64,000 bases of DNA, from positions 3,038,001-3,102,000 of the forward strand of contig OX424560.1 of assembly GCA_949152475.1 (NCBI GenBank). Direction: 5' to 3'. Shown here in pieces: positions 57,227 to 64,000 of this stretch. The notes below the pieces were generated by a model. The model made no database searches, was not told the DNA's origin, and worked only from the letters and a program-made list of their open reading frames with translations. A program made the translations under genes and the position numbers. This DNA is from Terebella lapidaria (lineage: Eukaryota; Annelida; Polychaeta; Terebellida; Terebellidae). Positions within the stretch are counted from its first letter, which is position 1. Each line of letters starts with the position of its first letter.

Positions 57227-59443
57227 ATGACGAGAGCGAAAGAGAAGGCCAAAGATAAGGCCGATGAATCCAAGGGGAGGGATAAGGGTGGAAGTGTCGC
57301 GGACCACACCCGGTCACGCGACAGCCCCCGTGAGACGTCTCCGGACGACTCCGGCGGCCGGAAGGAACGCGCGGAAACCTCCGTGGACAAGACCCCGTCC
57401 GCGGAGACGACTCCGGCGTCCCTGGCTCCGTCTTCGGACGTAGAGTCGGGCCCCGCGGGGCCGCAGCAGGAGTTGCCGTCAAGGCCGGACCTTGACGTGT
57501 TAGGCGCGGTGGGTGGAGCTGGCAACGGCTCTACGCCGCGCCCGCCCGCGCCCAGAACAGATCCGTGGCAATCGGCACCCTTCCATAAGACGCCTTCGAG
57601 CGTCCGGAATCGAGCGCCGATGCATGCGGGTCCTTCTGGACGAGCGGACCAGTCTTACCAGATGCCGCACCCGGCCGGGTGGGCTCCCTCGCGGGCCTCT
57701 GGCATGGGTTCTGGTCGGTCCGCACCGGGCAGTGTGGTGGATCAGCTCACCGACGCACTTGGTGAGCTGGCTCCCCTCGGGCGCTATGACCGCGCCCGGT
57801 CGCCCCATCAGGGACGATCAGACCGGCGGAACCGCTCCCCTTCTCCGCTGTCACAAGGCAACTCGGGGCCTTTGACGGAGAGGGAGAGGTGGCTGATTTC
57901 CGAGGCGCTTGTACTGTTCAAGCGGAATCAGCTGCATTCGAGCGTTGACCCGTCGGTCACCCTAAGTCCGGGGATGTCTGGGCCAGTAGCCCCTCCCCAA
58001 GTCCTGCCGAGTCCGCAGGCGCCAGTGGCCCCCGCAATGGGACCCGCGCCTGCCCCGCGGCTCGGAGGCACCACGTTGGCGACCGCGTCGACCGTTCCGA
58101 CGGTTGGAGCGCAAGCCGCGTGGTCGACTTACCCTGGCACGTACAGTGTGTCGGACGGGCAGTGGCAACAGGCGGCTTCGGCCCCAAGCTTTGCCGCCCC
58201 TTCTGGAGCCTACCCAGTAGGTTCGATGGGAGCCCCGCCCGCACCTAGCCAGAGTGGGTTTTCAGCGGGAATGATCCCGGCGGCAAACGTGAGCTTCCCT
58301 GCTCCTATGTCCGCGGCGTCGATGTTTGCTCCGGCAGACTCCGCCGCAGGCGTGGGAAGCGCGCGGAACTTGCCGCAGTACACGGACGACCCCGGAGCCG
58401 GGACCGCACGTCGGGCGCGTAACAAACGCGATGACGGGCCCGACCACTCTTCGTGGCGGAAACGGTTCAACGGGGATAACGCCGACTTGGAGGACTACTT
58501 GCTCCAGGTATGGCGTACCGCCGTGTACGAAGGATGGTCCCAGCCTGAGGCTGGACACGTCCTCGCGGGGAGCCTGGAAGGGAAAGCTCTCCGCGTGATG
58601 CCGTGTCTGCCGGTAGGAACAGTGACGTTCGGCGAGGTTGCTCGTCAACTTCGCCTGCTGTTCCCGCCGACGACCAATCGGCGGCAGTCTGAACGAGAGT
58701 TCAAGGCGCGTATCCGCCAGCCGACTGAGTCCGTGACAGACTATGCGTACAGCTTACGCATACTCGGCCGGAAAGCCTTTCCGGACATGGACTCCAGACG
58801 GTTCGAGACGATGCTGATCGATCAGTTCATCGATGGCCAGCCTTACCACCTAGCGTACGGGCTGGCCACCCATGAAAAGCGATCGATGGAGGAGGCGATA
58901 GACTCCGCGCTTGCGCTTGAGATGGCTGTCCGTCCGAGACAGTTGCCTCCAGCCTCGGCTCCGGCCCCGGCTGTACCCGCGCAGGTGGCGACTCCTCCTC
59001 CGGTCAAGGCATCGCAGGTAACCCCGTGGCAGGACCCGGTCGTCCGGGAACCCGCGAGGGAACCTACCCAGCAGTGGGTTAGTGCGCCGGCACCTTCTAC
59101 AGGGGCGCCCGCACATGCGGCACCGGTCGCCGCGCCGCACTCGCCTTCGGACGAGTGCGACATAGAGGAATACGACCTCGGCGCCGCGCAGATGATTGCG
59201 CACTGCGCCGGGCTCGAAGCTCCGGGAGCCGCAGAATGTTGCGCGTTCACCTCCGGACCAGCTCAGAACCGTCCCTGCTACTTCTGCGGAAAGCAGGGAC
59301 ACTTTTGGCTGAAGTGTCCGGAGTTGTTGGAACGCCTGCGGTCGCGCGGATACCAGGGAGCTCTCCCTGGCCCGCAACGGAGGAATTCCTTCCGGTCTGG
59401 TCCTCCGGGACAGCAGAATCGGAACCCGCGGCAGGGAAACTAG
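57227..59443 (+). CDS. gag: gag of element C
   Basis: 738 codons, long for a Ty3/gypsy gag because of a 380-residue N-terminal region rich in charged residues, Pro, Ser and Ala. The capsid-like core lies at about residues 415-560 (WRTAVYEGWSQPEAGHVLA and ESVTDYAYSLRILGRKAFP). After a Pro/Ala-rich linker comes one CCHC knuckle, CYFCGKQGHFWLKC, at about 684-697. The ATG follows an A-rich stretch some 95 bases past the primer site. pol begins before gag ends, in the -1 register. Confidence 0.88.
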   Translation: MTRAKEKAKDKADESKGRDKGGSVADHTRSRDSPRETSPDDSGGRKERAETSVDKTPSAETTPASLAPSSDVESGPAGPQQELPSRPDLDVLGAVGGAGNGSTPRPPAPRTDPWQSAPFHKTPSSVRNRAPMHAGPSGRADQSYQMPHPAGWAPSRASGMGSGRSAPGSVVDQLTDALGELAPLGRYDRARSPHQGRSDRRNRSPSPLSQGNSGPLTERERWLISEALVLFKRNQLHSSVDPSVTLSPGMSGPVAPPQVLPSPQAPVAPAMGPAPAPRLGGTTLATASTVPTVGAQAAWSTYPGTYSVSDGQWQQAASAPSFAAPSGAYPVGSMGAPPAPSQSGFSAGMIPAANVSFPAPMSAASMFAPADSAAGVGSARNLPQYTDDPGAGTARRARNKRDDGPDHSSWRKRFNGDNADLEDYLLQVWRTAVYEGWSQPEAGHVLAGSLEGKALRVMPCLPVGTVTFGEVARQLRLLFPPTTNRRQSEREFKARIRQPTESVTDYAYSLRILGRKAFPDMDSRRFETMLIDQFIDGQPYHLAYGLATHEKRSMEEAIDSALALEMAVRPRQLPPASAPAPAVPAQVATPPPVKASQVTPWQDPVVREPAREPTQQWVSAPAPSTGAPAHAAPVAAPHSPSDECDIEEYDLGAAQMIAHCAGLEAPGAAECCAFTSGPAQNRPCYFCGKQGHFWLKCPELLERLRSRGYQGALPGPQRRNSFRSGPPGQQNRNPRQGN

Positions 59444-62400
59444 ATCCGGACGTGGTGGCGACCAACACTGCGTCCGGGGATAGTTGTTCGGTGGCAAACG
59501 ATGCCGCCCCACCCGCTGATGAGCAGGACGGACCCCAAGTGGATATGACTTCTCCGGAAGTAGTCCTTGGAGACCAGTCTAGCTCCTCCGCGGCTGAGGC
59601 GGATGGCGAGGACTCCGTAGATGAGCCCAGCGCGTGCGAAAGGTATCGCCCGACCTGCGCGCTGGTGAGGGACCCCTGCTGGTACCTGCCCCTGTCCTTC
59701 GGACGGGAGCCGGTCCGGTTCCTCATAGACTCAGGCTCGGAGGTGACCCTCGTGGCCGCCGGAACGTTTAGGAAGGAGCCCGCACTCCGCAACCTTGAGT
59801 TGCGAGATCCCGGACCATACAAGCTCTACGGAGCGGGAGACAACCGCATCCGTATCCATGGCATCATCGATCTGCCTATTACCCTTGGGGACAAGGTGTA
59901 TCTGACAGAGGCGATCGTGGCGGATATCGGAGCGGCCGGGATAATTGGGATGAATTTCCTACGGGTCCACCGGGTGATTGCCAACTTTAGCGCTGGCGAG
60001 TTCCGGATGGGAGAGGACACACACTTCCTCTTCCGCTCGGGCCCGATGCATTCATTCCAGATGCGGACATCGCGCACTGTAGTAGTGCCGCCGATGAGTG
60101 AGATGATCATCGAGACGAGGCCGCGGCGTCCCCGCATGCCCCTCGATGGTCGTCCGTGTATAGTGCAACCCGTGAGCAGTTTCGCCGCAGGAACTGGGCT
60201 CGTGCTGGGTGGGGCCCTGGTCATGTCCAACCCCCGCGCGATGCCCATCCTTGTGGTGAATCCTACGGATGCTCCGATTGTACTGAAGCGCGGATGCATA
60301 GCAGCTACTGCTATTCCCGCGGCTTCGAGTCGTGTCATCCCCGACGATCCGGTCTGCCGCGCTGCGTGCGCGGCGGCGGCCGCCGGAGATGATCCGTTCA
60401 CCCTGCCGGACCATTTGGAATCTCGGGTTCCGAAGGACCGGCTGGATGAAGAGCAGCGCCAAGCGCTCCGCAGACTGCTGCGGCAGTATGCGGATGTGTT
60501 CATGGGTCCTGATGGTGCGGTTGGCAAGACTGACGTCGCCAAGCACCGCATCGACCTCGTGGACGAGCGTCCTCTCAAGCAGCGTCTTCGTCGGGCAGCA
60601 ATAGTGCACCAAGAGGTCATAGACCAGGAGGTGAAAAAGATGCTCGACTTGGACATCATCGAACCCAGTGACAGCCCTTGGGCCAGTCCGGTGGTTATGG
60701 TGAAGAAGAAGGACGGCTCGTGGAGGTTCTGCGTGGACTATCGGAAACTCAACGATGCCACGCGGAAGGACTCATATCCTCTCCCGCACATTGAGGATAC
60801 CTTCGATGCCCTGGCCGGGTCGCACTATTTCTGTGCTCTGGATCTGGCCTCCGGGTATTGGCAGGTGGAGATGGAGGAGAGTGATCGGGCGAAGACTGCC
60901 TTCGTTACCAAGAACGGGCTCTACCAATTCAAGGTAATGCCGTTCGGGCTCTGTAACGCACCAGCGACGTTCGAGCGCCTCATGGAGATGGTACTCAAAG
61001 GGTTCCTCTGGAAGCGATGTATGGTCTACATCGACGATGTCGTCGTGTATGGCCGGTCGTTCGAGGAAACCCTCACCAACCTCCAGATGGTGCTCCATCG
61101 CATCCGCGGAGCAGGGCTTAAATTGAAGCCAAGTAAGTGCGAGCTATTCGCGCAGGAAATCCTGTACTTGGGCTTCATGGTAACGGGCACCGGAGTGAGA
61201 CCAGACCCCGCAAAGGTGGCGGCCGTGCAGAAATGGCCTCCGCCATGTAACGTGGCGGACGTGAGGTCCTTCTTGGGCTTCGCGAGCTACCACCGCAGGT
61301 TCATTCGCGGCTTTGCGGAGATCGCGCGTCCCCTTACTATCCTCACGGAAAAGGGCGCCGATTTTGTTTGGTCCGCCGAGCAGGCTAACGCCTCCTCGGG
61401 ACTCCGGCAGGCCTTGGTAGTGGCCCCGGTGCTGCGGCACCCTCGTCCGGACTGCGAGTTCATCCTGGACACCGACGCGAGTAACTTCGCGCTTGGCGGT
61501 GTCCTCTCGCAGATCGTGGATGGGCAAGAGCGGGTAGTAGCTTATGCGAGTGTGGCCTTGAGCCGCTCTCAAATGAACTACTGCACCACTCATCGCGAGT
61601 TGCTCGCGGTGGTTACGATGACCAAGCGTTTCCGGCACTATTTGTTGGGACGCCATTTCCGCTTGCGGACTGATCATAGTTCGCTGAGATGGCTCCTCAA
61701 CTATAGTGAGGCCGACGGCTTGGTGGCGCGGTGGCTCGTCAAACTCCAAGAGTATGACATGCAGATAGAGCATCGCGCTGGTAAGTTGCACGGCAACGCG
61801 GACGGCCTGTCCCGTTGTCATAAGTGCAAGAATCCGGGTTGTGCAGGGATGGCACCATTCCAGCAAGCCGCGGATTCGTCCTCAGACTCGGAATTGGACG
61901 TTCCGGGGAGACCGCAGGCCGCCGCCCCCTCTAACAACACGGCGGCCGGAGCGTCTAGGGCTCATCTCCGCGCGCGGACCCGCCGATATCGGCGAGGGCG
62001 TCCCGCATATGAAGCGAAGGTGCGGCTCAGCTCCAGCGAGTCTTCCTCGAGTCCGGCGGTGTACTCCTCGTGGGTACCCTCGTCCTCTGGAGAGTCTGAG
62101 TATGAGCGGTCATTGCCCCCTGTGGTGATGGCCGCTGCGGCGCAGCCGGACGCGACGGATGAGGAGCCTAATTACTTGGGTGGCTACTCTCCGGCGCAGA
62201 TAGCTGCGGCGCAGAGAGCTGACAGAGCTCTGGCACCGGTAATCACAGCCCTTGAGGCCGGCCAGAAGCCCTCGAAGGATGAGCGGAAGACCTACAGGGA
62301 GGAGACCTTGTCTCTAGTATCTCAGTGGGAACGACTCTCCTTGAGGGATGGCCTCTTATACCGGCGCTATGAGCCACCGACCCCACTGCCTCCAATATGG

Positions 62401-63750
62401 CAGTTGGTGCTTCCGGCGGAGCTGCGGAAAGAAGTACTCCACCAGTTGCATGACCTCCGGGTGACCGGTCACTTGGGAATCCGGAGGACCGTCCATAGGC
62501 TACAACAGCGCTTTCATTGGCCTGGTAGCGGCTTGGACGTGCAACGGTGGTGCGCAGCCTGCCCTCGGTGTCAAGCTCGCAAAGGAGTCCCGACTCCTGG
62601 CCGCCACCCCTTAACCACGGTTAAGGCGGGCGCGCCGTTTGATCGGATAGCTCTGGATATACTGGATACCCACCGGGTCACCCCGCGCGGTTTCCGGTAC
62701 ATCCTGGTGATATCCGACTACTTTACCAAGTATACCGATGCCTACCCACTGCGCCGCCAGACTGCGGACGAGGTAGCTCGGTTATTGGTGAATAGATGGG
62801 TGGTGTACCATGGGGTACCTAAACAGGTACATTCGGATCAGGGCACGCAATTCGAGAGCAACCTGTTCCGGAACCTAGCACAGATGCTAGGGAGTACCAA
62901 GGTGCGTACCACCCCCTACAGGCCCCAGTCTGATGGCCAGGTCGAACGCTTTAATCGATCGGTCCTTAACATGCTGGCGGCCTTTGTGAATGATCGTGCG
63001 AATGATTGGGATGACCACCTCCCGTATGTCTTAATGGCGTACAGGTCGTCGGTCCACTCTTCGACCGGAGTTACTCCGCACGCGATGTTGTACGGCCGGG
63101 AGTTAAATTTGCCCGTGGATATTATGTATCCAACTGCGGCAGAGACCGGCGCAGTACCCCAGTGCGGTCCGGAGTACGTGGAGTGGATTCGCCGCGCCCT
63201 GGCGAACGCCCATGATTTCGCGCGCGCGCGCCTGGACAAGTCTGCCCTCCGGCAGAAGCGAGGCTATGACGCCCATGCTAAGGGTAGGCCAGCTTTTGCG
63301 GAAGGCGACAAGGTGCGCTACTATTATCCGCCGCTTAAGCAAGGCAATAAATTTGCTAAGCCGTGGATAGGCCCGTTTACCGTACTGAAACAGGTGACAG
63401 ATGTGGACTACCGGATCCGGAGGGATTCCGATCCGGACAGGGTTCTGGTTGTCCATATCGATAATCTGAAGAAGTACGAGGGCCCGCTTGTCATGGATCC
63501 GCTAATTCAAGATGCGGAACCGGATGATGCTCCCGTATGGGATCCGTCCGGTCAGCATCCGCGGACTCCGGACGAGCGTGTGCGCCGTATGGTGGGCCTC
63601 CCGGACCTCTCTGACCCGTCAGATGATGGGCTGGGTGGCTATCAGCCAGATGACGGCGATCCGCAGGTACCTCCACTCCCTCCAGTACCTGCGGATGACG
63701 GGCGGCCACGCCGGAAACCACGTGCGCCAGCCCGGTATGGGTGGGAATAA
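59155..63750 (+). CDS. pol: pol of element C
   Basis: Open frame of 1,531 codons that overlaps the end of gag by 289 bases in the -1 register; -1 frameshifting is common in the family. Domains in order: aspartic protease (IDSGSEV, about residue 191), reverse transcriptase (CVDYRKLND about 526, YIDD about 624), RNase H (DTDAS about 771, RTDHSSL), a Ser/Ala-rich linker, integrase zinc-binding region (about 1,100-1,140), integrase core (LDILD, SDQG, ERFNR between about 1,165 and 1,265), GPY/F segment (KPWIGPF about 1,402), and an Arg/Pro-rich end. No chromodomain. The true N-terminus is set by the frameshift site, so the first residues of the open frame may not be translated. Confidence 0.9.
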   Translation: MRHRGIRPRRRADDCALRRARSSGSRRMLRVHLRTSSEPSLLLLRKAGTLLAEVSGVVGTPAVARIPGSSPWPATEEFLPVWSSGTAESEPAAGKLDPDVVATNTASGDSCSVANDAAPPADEQDGPQVDMTSPEVVLGDQSSSSAAEADGEDSVDEPSACERYRPTCALVRDPCWYLPLSFGREPVRFLIDSGSEVTLVAAGTFRKEPALRNLELRDPGPYKLYGAGDNRIRIHGIIDLPITLGDKVYLTEAIVADIGAAGIIGMNFLRVHRVIANFSAGEFRMGEDTHFLFRSGPMHSFQMRTSRTVVVPPMSEMIIETRPRRPRMPLDGRPCIVQPVSSFAAGTGLVLGGALVMSNPRAMPILVVNPTDAPIVLKRGCIAATAIPAASSRVIPDDPVCRAACAAAAAGDDPFTLPDHLESRVPKDRLDEEQRQALRRLLRQYADVFMGPDGAVGKTDVAKHRIDLVDERPLKQRLRRAAIVHQEVIDQEVKKMLDLDIIEPSDSPWASPVVMVKKKDGSWRFCVDYRKLNDATRKDSYPLPHIEDTFDALAGSHYFCALDLASGYWQVEMEESDRAKTAFVTKNGLYQFKVMPFGLCNAPATFERLMEMVLKGFLWKRCMVYIDDVVVYGRSFEETLTNLQMVLHRIRGAGLKLKPSKCELFAQEILYLGFMVTGTGVRPDPAKVAAVQKWPPPCNVADVRSFLGFASYHRRFIRGFAEIARPLTILTEKGADFVWSAEQANASSGLRQALVVAPVLRHPRPDCEFILDTDASNFALGGVLSQIVDGQERVVAYASVALSRSQMNYCTTHRELLAVVTMTKRFRHYLLGRHFRLRTDHSSLRWLLNYSEADGLVARWLVKLQEYDMQIEHRAGKLHGNADGLSRCHKCKNPGCAGMAPFQQAADSSSDSELDVPGRPQAAAPSNNTAAGASRAHLRARTRRYRRGRPAYEAKVRLSSSESSSSPAVYSSWVPSSSGESEYERSLPPVVMAAAAQPDATDEEPNYLGGYSPAQIAAAQRADRALAPVITALEAGQKPSKDERKTYREETLSLVSQWERLSLRDGLLYRRYEPPTPLPPIWQLVLPAELRKEVLHQLHDLRVTGHLGIRRTVHRLQQRFHWPGSGLDVQRWCAACPRCQARKGVPTPGRHPLTTVKAGAPFDRIALDILDTHRVTPRGFRYILVISDYFTKYTDAYPLRRQTADEVARLLVNRWVVYHGVPKQVHSDQGTQFESNLFRNLAQMLGSTKVRTTPYRPQSDGQVERFNRSVLNMLAAFVNDRANDWDDHLPYVLMAYRSSVHSSTGVTPHAMLYGRELNLPVDIMYPTAAETGAVPQCGPEYVEWIRRALANAHDFARARLDKSALRQKRGYDAHAKGRPAFAEGDKVRYYYPPLKQGNKFAKPWIGPFTVLKQVTDVDYRIRRDSDPDRVLVVHIDNLKKYEGPLVMDPLIQDAEPDDAPVWDPSGQHPRTPDERVRRMVGLPDLSDPSDDGLGGYQPDDGDPQVPPLPPVPADDGRPRRKPRAPARYGWE

Positions 63751-64000
63751 CCTTCCGCCCATGCGGATGCGTCTGCGGTACCCGTCGATCATACTACAGA
63801 CGGGTTTTAGGTCGTTCCGTGAGAGTCCGCACGACTTACCTCCGCGGGTGGCTACTTTGTGGCCATCTTCGGAGTTGAGGTCCGCGGAGACTTTCATGTC
63901 GTAACGCCGCCGCTCCGCATCCGCCCTCCTGTAGTTTCTAGCGCCAGGGACGTGCGGATGGCCGGTCCGCACCTTGTGGACGGCTGTCCGGCGTAATCCG
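63751..64000 (+). other. Start of the post-pol interval of element C
   Basis: Nearly identical to the interval after pol in element B. If C has the B layout, its third ORF lies about 1.7 kb to the right of the window. Confidence 0.7.

Larger units (their letters stand above)
56379..64000 (+). mobile_element. Element C: Ty3/gypsy retrotransposon, right end outside the window
   Basis: Same family and orientation as element B: 5' LTR, tRNA-His-type primer site, gag and pol, then the start of the interval that precedes the third ORF in B. In the part seen it looks whole. Its LTR differs from that of B at roughly 4% of sites over the first 390 bases, so it belongs to a related but separate sublineage and is not a duplicate of B. 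Confidence 0.9.

Noticed and set aside
1-64000. Envelope genes in the LTR elements
   Set aside because: The post-pol ORFs lack signal peptides, membrane spans and the usual cysteine patterns.
1-64000. tRNA or rRNA genes and CRISPR arrays
   Set aside because: No tRNA with both internal boxes, no rRNA segment and no regularly spaced repeats were seen. The tRNA-like 18-base matches are primer sites.

Overview
The window reads as nuclear DNA of an invertebrate animal. A 428-residue immunoglobulin-superfamily gene can be assembled from seven exons with canonical GT-AG introns in phases 0 and 1. The background is AT-rich, intron- and repeat-laden, and three GC-rich Ty3/gypsy LTR retrotransposons are set into it. 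Frequent short motifs such as ACATGTA and many small foldback elements would suit a mollusc or other lophotrochozoan, but that placement is weak. There is no bacterial or organellar signal.

Layout. (1) 1-10,290, minus strand: element A, a long Ty3/gypsy element with a 1.39 kb 5' LTR (8,900-10,290), a tRNA-Leu-type primer site, gag, pol, and then two further same-sense ORFs encoding C2H2 zinc-finger proteins. The window starts at its polypurine tract, so the 3' LTR lies just outside. (2) 10,291-35,000: about 25 kb of AT-rich DNA without recognisable genes. It is built of dispersed and tandemly arranged diverged repeats, including a five-copy composite array at 23.75-34.92 kb, plus palindromes. 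(3) 35,307-40,538, minus strand: the host gene, with a signal peptide, three Ig-like domains and a C-terminal hydrophobic tail that ends almost at once in a stop. (4) 41,882-53,829, plus strand: element B, a young but broken Ty3/gypsy element with a tRNA-His-type primer site, gag, pol and a 1149-codon third ORF with paired zinc fingers and a coiled coil. (5) 53,830-56,378: spacer with a perfect palindrome and a small inverted-repeat element. (6) 56,379-64,000, plus strand: element C, a relative of B whose gag and pol look whole; it runs off the right edge.

The most interesting signal is the accessory-gene module behind pol. Element A and the B/C family are clearly different Ty3/gypsy families, yet both A and B carry same-sense, non-envelope ORFs with zinc fingers of the Cx2C...Hx4H type. 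In element A each accessory ORF is preceded by its own promoter-like module (inverted CCAAT box, CACGTG, TATA box). These resemble each other in spacing and share CACGTG, TATA and CRE motifs with the LTR promoter. This suggests separately transcribed regulatory or targeting proteins rather than expression only from the genomic transcript. All functional statements are inferred from sequence alone.
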